A stretch of 64,000 bases of DNA from Pelosinus sp. IPA-1. Its GTDB lineage: Bacteria; Bacillota; Negativicutes; DSM-13327. Under the pieces are notes generated by a model. The model was not told where the DNA came from. It was given only the letters and a program-made list of their open reading frames with translations, and ran no database searches. The translations under genes were made by a program, and so were the position numbers. Of the stretch, positions 34,114 to 42,085 are shown one piece after another. The stretch's first letter is position 1. Every line of letters begins with the position of its first letter. The stretch lies in contig NZ_BSVC01000008.1 of the NCBI RefSeq assembly GCF_030269905.1, positions 1 to 64,000 on the forward strand. Reading direction: 5' to 3'.

Positions 34114-34376
34114 TAGGTGGAAATTAAAAAAGTCGCCGTGTCCTAGAAGTGTTGCAAGCACTCCCAGGCACGAGCAGGTGTTCTGAGCACCTACACGTAA
34201 CAGTTACCTGCCTACGACGACAATTTATTATACCGTGATTTTCCCTTGAAGACAAGGGAGATGGTATGTTCGGCATAATACAATTGAAGTGTTGGCAGAA
34301 GCTTAGCGTCTGCATGCAATCAAAACGAAGCAAAGCGCATGTGTAGGTTGAAAAGACCTCGCATGCTCTTTTTTAG
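34114..34376 (+). ncRNA. Structured non-coding RNA, family not assigned
   Basis: About 260 bases between a clear promoter and a clear terminator with no credible open frame. Pairing seen by eye: GTCGCCGT (from 34132) with ACGACGAC (34215-34222) closes a multi-branch domain holding GTG.CCT/AGGCAC and the hairpin AGGTG-TTCTGAG-CACCT. A second domain is ATACC..CCCTTG-AAGA-CAAGGG..GGTAT. A third hairpin is GCAGA-AGCTTAGCG-TCTGC within ATTG..CAAT. The terminator has AGGT-TGAAAAG-ACCT inside AGCGCATG/CGCATGCT and a T6 tail (about 34333-34376). The size and two-domain shape make the raiA motif or a 6S-like RNA the first families to test; neither is established here. Confidence 0.65.
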
Positions 34377-34560
34377 TTTCCCCTGAACAAACTGTATGCT
34401 GGTTTCTTCTATATCCGTATCAGTGGATAGAAGAAACCTCCTACAGGGTGAAGATGGGGGGATATAAATTGGTATCAGTACAAGGTAAGAGAAAAGTGAA
34501 AAGTCAGGGCTGCCAAAGCAGCGCGTCAGCGTGCATTTTTTGTGAAGGTATAAGCGCACG
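34377..34560 (+). other. Non-coding stretch with two hairpins before a small gene
   Basis: A 12-bp stem GGTTTCTTCTAT / ATAGAAGAAACC lies at 34401-34438, enclosed by CCCTG/CAGGG. GCGCG-TCAG-CGTGC with a T6 tail follows at about 34515-34546. The first could be a regulatory leader and the second a terminator or attenuator for the 34575 gene. No open frame is seen. Confidence 0.4.
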
Positions 34561-34574
34561 AAAGGATAATGCAC

Positions 34575-34820
34575 ATGTTTAAAACCTATAGAACAATAAA
34601 CGAAACTATTATGGGTGAGGAAGCTGAGAGCGATGATATTACACTTACATTGATTACGGATGTTGATGGGAATGAATATGTGATGGTCAAGACGCAAGAA
34701 GAAAAGGCTATCTATAATCTTTCACTGATCGGCTATGTGACTGAAATAGTTCAGGACGCTTCATTTGAAGAGTTTAGAAAAATTATCTATGCAAGACTAG
34801 ACAAGCTTAGACATCATTAA
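34575..34820 (+). CDS. Small protein of unknown function
   Basis: 81 residues from ATG 34575, chosen because AAAGGA is 9 bases upstream (the ATG at 34569 is only 3 away). It is acidic (GEEAESDDITLTLITDVDG) with a C-terminal amphipathic helix (FEEFRKIIYARLDKLRHH). It has no signal peptide or membrane segment. No family was recognised. A hairpin at 34917-34962 follows. Confidence 0.6.
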   Translation: MFKTYRTINETIMGEEAESDDITLTLITDVDGNEYVMVKTQEEKAIYNLSLIGYVTEIVQDASFEEFRKIIYARLDKLRHH

Positions 34821-34916
34821 ATAAAGTCCCAATATTGAATAGGTATGGGCACTTGTCAAAGAATATAAGGCATGGTGACGGTTTCTCTAGGATTCAATCG
34901 GAAGCTTTGCGCACAA

Positions 34917-34962
34917 AAAAGGCTCAACCAGCAGCTAATTGAACTGCCAGTTGAGCTTTAAA
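34917..34962 (+). terminator. Terminator after the 34.6-kb small gene
   Basis: AAAGGCTCAAC pairs with GTTGAGCTTT with a loop of about 22 bases, which itself contains CAGC/GCCAG complementarity. Confidence 0.6.
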
Positions 34963-35020
34963 ACTATCTACGAGTAAACAAATCAATAGCCTAAATATCT
35001 ATGGGAGTATAACTATTACT

Positions 35021-35068
35021 TATCAAATAACGAAGGATAACTTGATCGTTATCCTTCGTTATTTGATA
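35021..35068. terminator. Long perfect hairpin at the end of the ttr-like operon
   Basis: A stem of 21 perfect base pairs (TATCAAATAACGAAGGATAA and its complement) with a six-base loop, 4 bases past the TtrA-like stop. There is no long T run, but its position suggests transcript-end formation. Confidence 0.7.
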
Positions 35069-35072
35069 TAGT

Positions 35073-38000
35073 CTAAGTTTTGACTAACTTTACTTTAGTA
35101 TCATAAAAAACAATGCTCCCGCCTACTAGATCTTGCAAGCCTACATTCTTTAACACCGGATCTACACGCATGGCAACGTTGGCATGAATCCCTGTTGCTC
35201 TGCGCGGATCACCCTTTAGTGTAGTCCCGTCAATTACTATATCCCTACTGCCGTAAGCAAAATGGCCATAGCCCAGAGGGAAAAAGATTACGCCAGGGCG
35301 AATTTCTTCTGTTACTTTAATTTTGCCGATTAAAAGCTTATCGCCTAATGGACCAAGTTTCCATACTCCATCGGGATTGGTCATTGAGGTGATCTTGACC
35401 TCATTTCCTTCTCGTAAGCCGCGCTGTGCAGCGTCAATACTATTAATGAGGATACTATTCTCAAGATTTAACGTTAAGAGCCAATAACTGCTGATGGTTC
35501 TGGATTTTGTTTGTTCAATAACACGACCCGTAATCATAGTAAGGTCGTATCCGTCCTTTTCATCTTCAATGGGGTTTCCTAATACGTCTCTTGGGCCGGG
35601 GACATAAGTGGCGATGCCGGAAAAGTTCAGGCCGGTCATGGAGTTTTTCGTTTGTGCCGTTTTTTCACAGTACATATTTACTTGCGTACCGTATTTATTC
35701 TTTACTTTATCACCATCCCAAGCGGCGTTATAATCCTGCCAGCGCCCGCCTCTATTAAGCACATAGACAACTTTTCGCCAGTAGGCGTCACCAGCTGCCG
35801 ATTTCCAGCGGTCTACGTCAAATACCCCTCGAGGTAAGTGCTTTCGTGCTGCCAAAAAGAGTTGCATTTCATCATCATCTGCATCAGGAACCAGGCTGCC
35901 GTCGGTAGCTATGTTTGCTATTTGTTTTAGATAGAGGTGATCAAAGTGAGTCAGTGGAATGTTAGGGCCAAAGCCATTGGGACCAAAACCTGGCAAATTA
36001 AGCTTCTCAGCCAAACCCAGAATAAAGGATTCCAGTCCTAGGGGCATTTCTTCGCCGAAAACGGTAACCATTTCCGTTAGGGGCTTGGCAGCTGGCTGCC
36101 GAATTGGCATGGTTTTATAGGGAACGCTGGGATGGCCGCCTTGCATTTCCCAACGCTCAAGGTAAGTTAAGTCAGGAATGATGTAGTCAGCATATACGGA
36201 AGTTTCGCCGACAGTTATATCAAATGTTACAAATAACGGGATTTTGTTGATATCAAGTAACGTGTCGATCATCGACTGCCCAGCGGGCAGAGAATAAATA
36301 GGCGACCCCATGTATAAAAATAGAGTCTTAATTTGATAAGGGTACATGTCCATCGCAGAGGGGAGCATCTCTTGATAAACATCACTGGATAGAGGGAACC
36401 AGGGACGTTTCGCTGGATAGCCGCTAAATAGTGTAGTATCTTCGTATTTGGTGCCGCTTCGTATGATGGGAATACCGAAGTTAGGTGCCTTTTGAGGATG
36501 TTTAGATATATCAAAAGCCTGTCCAGGTTTATCACCTTTGCTATTGTAATCGGTTTTCGCGATAAAGCCTCCGCGATAATCATAGTTACCAATCAGCAAA
36601 TTTAATGTATTCCATGCTTGCACATCATAATAGCCACTGGTGTGTTGTGATACGCCGCGATGGATATCGGCAACCGCTTTCTTGCCATGACTTGTAAATT
36701 CCCGGGCCAATTCTTCAATATCACTGGATTTTACACCAGCCTCGGTAGCCCATTCCTCAAGGGTGTGAATTGTTGATTCTTCATACAAAATCTGAAAAAC
36801 AGATTTTACTTTAAACCCTTTGATTTCGGTATTAACAAACAACTCACCAGTGACAGGTTTTCCAGTGGAGTTTGGGTCAACACTCACAGGGGTCCCATTG
36901 CTAAGCACCACAAATTGATCATTGGTATAACTTTTACCATCTTTTTCACGAATTTCTTTTTCAAAGCCAATTTCATGAGATTTTAAAAAGTTTGTCGGCC
37001 TATTATTTTCGATTTTCACTAACCAGGTTGCGTTCGTCCAAGTGGGTTCGATTGCGGCATTTGCCGATCCTTTATTGGCGTTTACAAGATACTTGTGGTC
37101 ATACTTATTGTTTTCGATAATCCAGCGAATCATGCCCAGTGCAATAGGGGTGTCTCTGCCGGGGATAACAGGCAGCCATTTCCATGCATGAGCGGCAGCT
37201 TTGATGTAATGCGGGTCGATGACTACGTATTTGAGTTGGCCAGATGAAACCCCTTCAGCAATACGCGAACCACGTAGCGGCGGTCCGTAATTGGCTTCAA
37301 AAACATTGGCGCCTACGAAGATAACAAACTCGGCACTTTCCAATTCGCCTTGCCAATAGAATTTTTTTCCTCCTGACCATGTCATGGCGTTCTTTTTGGC
37401 ATCGTAGCCCCATTGTTCGCTCATGGCTTTACCGGCAAAATAGAGGGACCCTTGACAAACAGTGGTATGGCCGTGTGCATTGGTGGACCCCATGGAATCC
37501 AGGGTGAATCGTTTGATAAAATCGCCACGGCCATCTTTCAAGCGGCCCCACCAAAACACGAATTGATTATTTTTGGGACCTAAGTCAGGGTGATTGGGAT
37601 CAATCATCCCGCCTAGATGATCTTTAAATTTGACTTGAAACTCCTGAACAAGTGCCCCTTTCTTAGCTTTATCTTTTTCCCCAAAAATTTTTTCGATGTA
37701 GTCCCCCATCTCTTTAGCAACTTTAGGATCGCGCACCGTCCACAAGTCATTCATCCCTTCCACGACTCGGTCTTCTTCACCAGGGACGTTAGCAAACAAC
37801 TTGCCGCCGCCTGCGATTTCTTCAATGGCTTGGGAAAAAGGAATACTGACCCATTTGTTCTCGCCACGCTTACCAGCCCGTTTGAGCACTTTGCGAATGC
37901 GATAGGGATCAGCATAGATCTGGACTCCTGCATGTCCTTTGGGGCAGATTGCCCCATCTATTTGCGCTGCTTCCCGGATTTTTGAAGCAAAGGCAATATG

Positions 38001-38306
38001 GGGATACATTGTCCACGGTGAATAGGGATTGCCATCGATTTTGACAAGATTGCCATTCAGGAATTTAGTTTTAATGGCGCAACCGGTATTGCAATTTAAA
38101 CAAGTGGTAAGAATCGTATTTTCCGCATTATTAAGTATATACTCATCTTCAGGTGTTAAGTTGCCCGCTTGCGCTCGTTCAAATAAAGACCAAAATTCCT
38201 CGTGGCCTGCTAGTATTGCTGTGCATCCTGCAGCTGCTGCAGAAGCAATGAAGCTGCGACGACTTGTTTTATTGGACCAGAATTCTTCCCAACAATTTTT
38301 AAACAC
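35073..38306 (-). CDS. ttrA: Tetrathionate-reductase-type molybdopterin oxidoreductase, catalytic subunit
   Basis: 1077 residues, GTG start with AAAGGAGG 8 bases upstream. It has a twin-arginine signal (SRRSFIAS, 15-22), a [4Fe-4S] motif C69-x2-C72-x3-C76-x44-C121 and, near C284 (HTTVCQGSLYF), a cysteine in the position that ligates Mo in PsrA/TtrA/ArrA-type enzymes. Length and the TCLNCNTGC..IDGNPYSPW region favour TtrA over arsenate reductase ArrA (about 850 residues). The gene order B-C-A is that of ttrBCA, but also of the Bacillus selenate reductase srdBCA, so the substrate could be tetrathionate, selenate or another oxyanion. It is exported by Tat and works outside the cytoplasmic membrane. 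A paralogue ends at position 229. Confidence 0.85.
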   Translation of the reverse strand: MFKNCWEEFWSNKTSRRSFIASAAAAGCTAILAGHEEFWSLFERAQAGNLTPEDEYILNNAENTILTTCLNCNTGCAIKTKFLNGNLVKIDGNPYSPWTMYPHIAFASKIREAAQIDGAICPKGHAGVQIYADPYRIRKVLKRAGKRGENKWVSIPFSQAIEEIAGGGKLFANVPGEEDRVVEGMNDLWTVRDPKVAKEMGDYIEKIFGEKDKAKKGALVQEFQVKFKDHLGGMIDPNHPDLGPKNNQFVFWWGRLKDGRGDFIKRFTLDSMGSTNAHGHTTVCQGSLYFAGKAMSEQWGYDAKKNAMTWSGGKKFYWQGELESAEFVIFVGANVFEANYGPPLRGSRIAEGVSSGQLKYVVIDPHYIKAAAHAWKWLPVIPGRDTPIALGMIRWIIENNKYDHKYLVNANKGSANAAIEPTWTNATWLVKIENNRPTNFLKSHEIGFEKEIREKDGKSYTNDQFVVLSNGTPVSVDPNSTGKPVTGELFVNTEIKGFKVKSVFQILYEESTIHTLEEWATEAGVKSSDIEELAREFTSHGKKAVADIHRGVSQHTSGYYDVQAWNTLNLLIGNYDYRGGFIAKTDYNSKGDKPGQAFDISKHPQKAPNFGIPIIRSGTKYEDTTLFSGYPAKRPWFPLSSDVYQEMLPSAMDMYPYQIKTLFLYMGSPIYSLPAGQSMIDTLLDINKIPLFVTFDITVGETSVYADYIIPDLTYLERWEMQGGHPSVPYKTMPIRQPAAKPLTEMVTVFGEEMPLGLESFILGLAEKLNLPGFGPNGFGPNIPLTHFDHLYLKQIANIATDGSLVPDADDDEMQLFLAARKHLPRGVFDVDRWKSAAGDAYWRKVVYVLNRGGRWQDYNAAWDGDKVKNKYGTQVNMYCEKTAQTKNSMTGLNFSGIATYVPGPRDVLGNPIEDEKDGYDLTMITGRVIEQTKSRTISSYWLLTLNLENSILINSIDAAQRGLREGNEVKITSMTNPDGVWKLGPLGDKLLIGKIKVTEEIRPGVIFFPLGYGHFAYGSRDIVIDGTTLKGDPRRATGIHANVAMRVDPVLKNVGLQDLVGGSIVFYDTKVKLVKT

Positions 38307-38327
38307 GGGAGAATGCCTCCTTTCATA

Positions 38328-39398
38328 TTATGCTTCTTTTTGTTTAAGTAAAAAGTTTGCCGCAAGTTGGATCATTAAAAAGATACCGGCGATAAAACCG
38401 ATTGCAACAAGCCATTCGATACTGGTTGGGTAATAGGCTTGTGTGAGTCGCGGGTGCTGATGGGCACCTGTAATGCCCGGTAAGGGTTCGATGCTAAAGC
38501 CATAACGTATGAAACTGTATTTATAAGCCGCCATGCCTACTAATACAAAACTAGGTGCCCATAGTTGGTTGATTTGATTGTTACATAGAATAATAAAGGG
38601 TAATGCTACGCCAAGAAGAAGGAATACCCCCCAGAATGACCAAGAGGCCAGCATAAGCTTCAGCATGACTGCTTTTTCTGCTCCCCCGAATATCCCGAAA
38701 GCGAAGTGAACACCTTCCACTAAAACATGGACGATGAGTGTGACTATTAAGATTTTTTTTAGGAGTTGACGCTCAGATGGACTTGTTTGATTATCACGTA
38801 AAATCACTAAATCAACCAAGTATACCATGGCGCTGCCGGAGGCAAAGGCTGAAGTAAAGAAAGAAAAGGGTGTTAGCCATGTGTACCACATTTGACGTGC
38901 CACCATACTGCCAAAAAATAATCCTTCCGCGAGTAGAAAGGCAATCGCTGTAATACCGGCCAGATACATGAAAAATTTCTTTGCATTGGTAAAAAAATAA
39001 CCGGCTAAACATATAAAGTAAATGGGGTAAATCCAGGATGCCCATGCCAATCGCGAACTAAATGTGGGATGAAGAAACATGTTAACTCCGCGTAGGGGCT
39101 TACCCAGATCAATGCCTATGAAGGCCAGACCAAAGGCTAAACATACACCTCCAGCAATCAGGCTAAGGGAGGTGAGGCGATTAGGTTGGCTTTTATTCAA
39201 TAAGGCCACGTATATACCTGTCCATGCTGCACCACCAGCTACACCCACTAAGAAAATGTAACTACTTACCCATAAGCCCCAAGGAACCCACGCACCGTAG
39301 TTCGTTGCACGCTCACCCCAAATGAATACTTTGCCTAATGCACCAATTGCACCGGAAATGAACAAAATTGCAAGAACGATGATCATCCATCTTTGCAT
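38328..39398 (-). CDS. ttrC: NrfD-family membrane quinol-oxidising subunit
   Basis: 356 residues with about nine to ten membrane helices of the NrfD/PsrC family (e.g. LVGVAGGAAWTGIYVALL; AGITAIAFLLAEGLFFGSM). It oxidises membrane quinol and passes electrons to the Fe-S subunit. It is encoded 12 bases after ttrB-like and 21 bases before ttrA-like, in one operon. The start at 39398 follows AGGAGGAG. Confidence 0.88.
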   Translation of the reverse strand: MQRWMIIVLAILFISGAIGALGKVFIWGERATNYGAWVPWGLWVSSYIFLVGVAGGAAWTGIYVALLNKSQPNRLTSLSLIAGGVCLAFGLAFIGIDLGKPLRGVNMFLHPTFSSRLAWASWIYPIYFICLAGYFFTNAKKFFMYLAGITAIAFLLAEGLFFGSMVARQMWYTWLTPFSFFTSAFASGSAMVYLVDLVILRDNQTSPSERQLLKKILIVTLIVHVLVEGVHFAFGIFGGAEKAVMLKLMLASWSFWGVFLLLGVALPFIILCNNQINQLWAPSFVLVGMAAYKYSFIRYGFSIEPLPGITGAHQHPRLTQAYYPTSIEWLVAIGFIAGIFLMIQLAANFLLKQKEA

Positions 39399-39410
39399 AT
39401 CGATCTCCTC

Positions 39411-40118
39411 CTAAATATAATAAACTTGGGGTTCATTGCCCGTTTCTTCCTTTAGTCGATAGGTTTCGTTGACGGCCATTACCTTTCGAATCAGGGATTG
39501 ATTATCGTTTAGGTCTCCGAAATAACTGACCCTACCGATACAACTGGAAACGCAGATAGGCAGAAGGCCTTTTTCAATGCGATTGGTGCAAAAATGGCAT
39601 TTGCGCGCGCTACCCACGACAATGGAGTGTTTTTGATCACGCCGCCATATATGCCCATATTCGTAGAAACCCTCTTTTTCATAATCTTGGACAGCGGGTG
39701 TTTCCTCTGTGTAATAGGCACCGATATCAAAAGTACGAGCCCCATAGGGGCAATTGGCCACACAAGCCCGACAACCGATACATTTGTGATAATCAATGGA
39801 AACAATGCCGTCCGGGTCTTGTTTTGTTGCTCCCACAGGGCAGACGGGAACACAGGATGGTTTGGCGCAATGAAAACAGGGGCGTGGCGTGAATTGACGC
39901 TTAAGGTCAGGGTATTTTCCGCTGATTACATCCATAACGGGACGATAGACCACTGCCGGTGGCAGTTTATATTCCGCTACGCAGCCGATATTACAGGCAT
40001 GGCACCCAATGCATTTTCTGGTGTCTAGCAACATTCCCCAACGCCGAGTTTCTTGAGATCTTAGCAGTGCTCTTTTCAGGTCTTCCTGCATAGTGATCAA
40101 AATATCTACTCTTTCCAT
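39411..40118 (-). CDS. ttrB: Four-cluster [4Fe-4S] electron-transfer subunit
   Basis: 235 residues with four ferredoxin-type Cys motifs: CIGCHACNIGC, CFHCAKPSCVPVCPVG, CIGCRACVANCPYGA and KCHFCTNRIEKG..PICVSSC. This is the DmsB/TtrB/PsrB pattern. It relays electrons from the NrfD subunit to the molybdenum subunit. No signal peptide is present, so it would be exported with the Tat substrate. GGAGGT lies before ATG 40118. No ttrRS-like sensor pair lies nearby. Confidence 0.9.
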   Translation of the reverse strand: MERVDILITMQEDLKRALLRSQETRRWGMLLDTRKCIGCHACNIGCVAEYKLPPAVVYRPVMDVISGKYPDLKRQFTPRPCFHCAKPSCVPVCPVGATKQDPDGIVSIDYHKCIGCRACVANCPYGARTFDIGAYYTEETPAVQDYEKEGFYEYGHIWRRDQKHSIVVGSARKCHFCTNRIEKGLLPICVSSCIGRVSYFGDLNDNQSLIRKVMAVNETYRLKEETGNEPQVYYI

Positions 40119-40308
40119 ATATACCTCCAGCGACTGTTATAGCTATAAAATTCCTGTCTTCTTGGGGTAAGGGTCATTTTTCTAACTCCGCATTAGTATT
40201 CGCTAATAGTTATTTTCTTATGTATAATTATGGTGGTTATAGGTGCAACTGCAATTCCGCAGACGCTCCAGAAATAATTGAATTGTTAATCTGGTAAAAG
40301 AACGTACT

Positions 40309-40345
40309 AAAGACAGAGCATACCTGCACGGTATGCTCTGTCTTT
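40309..40345. terminator. Perfect hairpin between the ttr-like operon and the Cys-rich gene
   Basis: AAAGACAGAGCATAC pairs perfectly with GTATGCTCTGTCTTT around a seven-base loop. It lies in the 394-base divergent gap upstream of ttrB-like, so it may be a transcription insulator or a relic terminator. Apart from this and the repeated promoter block, the gap shows nothing else. Confidence 0.6.
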
Positions 40346-40368
40346 AGGTGAGGAAAGCATCATTTATA

Positions 40369-40485
40369 GTAAATAAGCAAGTATTCCTTACTATTAAGAA
40401 GTAGCCAAATTGAAAATATTTAGCAGTGGACACATGTTCAAATTCACATATAAGTATATATGTATCATAGTATATAATAAAAATA
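40369..40485 (+). promoter_or_regulatory. Promoter/operator region, duplicate of the arsD upstream region
   Basis: This block aligns with 1448-1560. Shared pieces are TATTCCTTA, GTAGCCAAA-TGAAAAT, ACATGTT, ATTCACATATAAGTATATA and ATCATAGTATATAATA. TATAAT at about 40473-40478 is the likely -10. It implies that the 65-residue Cys-rich gene answers to the same regulator as arsDA. Confidence 0.55.
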
Positions 40486-40512
40486 ATTAAAGATAAAAGG
40501 AGGATTATTAAT

Positions 40513-40710
40513 ATGACCACCAAAAATAATGAGGAAAATAAACCAGATTGCAGTACAGCCGGTAAAGGATTTGCCCGCACAGAAAATTGTCATACAGCTT
40601 CAGAGGATTGTTGCTTACCATTTGGAGGATTTGGTAATACCGACTTTGGTAAGCAGGATAAAGTTGAGCAAAAAGATAATAGTAAATTAAATTGCTCGAA
40701 AGACCAGTAA
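40513..40710 (+). CDS. Small Cys-containing protein of unknown function
   Basis: 65 residues, hydrophilic, with cysteines at about 13, 26, 33, 34 and 61 (PDCSTAGKG, ENCHTASEDCCLPFGG, LNCSKD). It has an AAAGGAGG ribosome site and its own ars-like promoter block. No family was recognised. A metalloid-binding or scavenging peptide is possible from the cysteines and the promoter, but this is inference. Confidence 0.65.
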   Translation: MTTKNNEENKPDCSTAGKGFARTENCHTASEDCCLPFGGFGNTDFGKQDKVEQKDNSKLNCSKDQ

Positions 40711-40754
40711 ATCAGAATATAAAACCCAGTCAGACGGAGTATTTTGCATTAATC

Positions 40755-40800
40755 ACTAAAACAAGCCCTCGCAGTATGTGAAGCGAGGGCTTGTTTTAGT
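40755..40800. terminator. Terminator between converging Cys-rich gene and arsC
   Basis: ACTAAAACAAGCCCTCGC pairs with GCGAGGGCTTGTTTTAGT. The hairpin and both flanks (TTTTGCATTA on the left, CTACTGATTTACT on the right) recur around 12071-12121 and 12292-12305. Confidence 0.85.
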
Positions 40801-40843
40801 CTACTGATTTACTTGTTGTTCTTAATTCGCACAACAAGCCCTT

Positions 40844-41203
40844 CTATTTTTGCTTTATTGTATCTCTGGTGTATCGAAATGCATCATCGCTTTTTCCGCT
40901 TGGATCTTCCAGTCCCCAGTCTTCGCGGTGGCTACATGGCAAATAGGGACATTCCACATTACACCCCATGGTGACAACTATATCGACATCAGGGATTTGG
41001 TTTAGAAGCTTAGGTTTTTGATTAATTTCCATATCAATACCTAGCTCTTTCATGATTCTCACCGCGTCCTGATTGATCATGAAGCGTTCCTCTGTACCAG
41101 CGGAAAAGCTTTCAAAAATGCCATGCCCAATAATCCTACCAAAAGCCTCAGCCATTTGAGATCTACACGAATTATGCACACAGACGAAAGCAACTTTCTT
41201 CAC
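40844..41203 (-). CDS. arsC: Thioredoxin-type arsenate reductase, short C-terminus
   Basis: 119 residues, GTG start with AAGGATG upstream. It has the P-loop CVHNSCRSQ (catalytic Cys first, CX5R) and the second Cys region MGCNVECPYLPCSHREDWGLEDPSG typical of low-molecular-weight-phosphatase ArsC. It reduces arsenate to arsenite for export. It ends at RDTIKQK, about ten to twenty residues earlier than most ArsC, so the last helix is shortened. It is distinct from the second ArsC at 47860. Confidence 0.9.
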   Translation of the reverse strand: MKKVAFVCVHNSCRSQMAEAFGRIIGHGIFESFSAGTEERFMINQDAVRIMKELGIDMEINQKPKLLNQIPDVDIVVTMGCNVECPYLPCSHREDWGLEDPSGKSDDAFRYTRDTIKQK

Positions 41204-41228
41204 ATATGATCATCCTTTTTTTACGTAG

Positions 41229-41816
41229 TTATTTTACGATCAACACTGGAATGGTTGCGGCATGGGAGATTTTATTGCTGACACTGCCGAGTAACAATTC
41301 ACCAAGGCCACTTAATCCTCGTGAACCGACAACAATAAGGTTAAAATGTTCATCCTTTGCTAATGATATGATGGATTTTGCTGGAGAACCGAACTTTAAG
41401 AGGGTTTCAAACTTGGCAGAAGGACTCATGTTTTGCTTTGCCAGTTCAAGTACCTTAGGGTCTGACGCTTCAACTTCTTGAATAGCGACTGCTGCCAAAG
41501 GGGGTTCGCCAGGAATGTCTCCAGGCAAAAGCGTATAACAGGGTTCATCAATAGAACAAACATTAAGACAGTGATTCATTTTTTTTGTTGCCAGCTCAAG
41601 GATTTTATGACCTGCTGCTTCGACTTCTGCGATGTTTACTTGTTGCAAAGGAACGTCTTCACCATAGATAGCTTCATTAGGAAGAGTATAATAAGGCTCA
41701 ACTACATGAACAATCGTGATTTTGCTACCGAAGGGTTTTCCTAATGCACAGGCGTGTCCTAAGGCATGCCAAGAGGCTTCTGATCCATCAATAGGAACTA
41801 AGATTTTTTCGTACAT
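41229..41816 (-). CDS. Universal stress protein with internal duplication
   Basis: 195 residues from ATG 41816 (GGAGGT upstream). It has the UspA fold: start YEKILVPIDGSEAS and the C-terminal ATP-loop VVGSRGLSGLGELLLGSVS. Ordinary Usp proteins have about 140-150 residues. The excess comes from a tandem repeat in the middle: EPYYTLPNEAIYGEDVPLQQ..EVEA..KILELA is followed by EPCYTLLPGDIPGEPPLAAV..EVEA..KVLELA. A relic of a second copy lies at 432-540. The role is unknown beyond general stress response. Confidence 0.88.
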   Translation of the reverse strand: MYEKILVPIDGSEASWHALGHACALGKPFGSKITIVHVVEPYYTLPNEAIYGEDVPLQQVNIAEVEAAGHKILELATKKMNHCLNVCSIDEPCYTLLPGDIPGEPPLAAVAIQEVEASDPKVLELAKQNMSPSAKFETLLKFGSPAKSIISLAKDEHFNLIVVGSRGLSGLGELLLGSVSNKISHAATIPVLIVK

Positions 41817-42085
41817 AAATAATACCTCCATTTTTTTAGTAATCCCATTTTTATTCTTGTAGAAAAGCTATAATGTAATTATCTCATTATACTGAAAAAT
41901 TAGATAGTAGTAAAAGTTCTGACGTTATAGTAGGAAAATCCCCTTTACTTTATGTAGGAAAAAAACTGACAAAAATGCTTCTTGGCCTGGAGTAGGTCGT
42001 CCACGCTTTTTTTAGCCATGGATATAATGAATTTTTTGGAAAGGGGAAACTCTTGTGGTGTAGTCAAATAAATGCGCTTACTTTA

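Noticed and set aside
35073-38306. Respiratory arsenate reductase ArrA
   Set aside because: Tempting in an arsenic island, but the protein is about 200 residues longer than ArrA, the gene order B-C-A with an NrfD subunit fits ttr/srd, and the N-terminal motifs match TtrA.
41970-42015. Terminator between usp and lysR
   Set aside because: A T7 run is present, but the preceding bases give only a weak stem and no plus-strand gene ends there.
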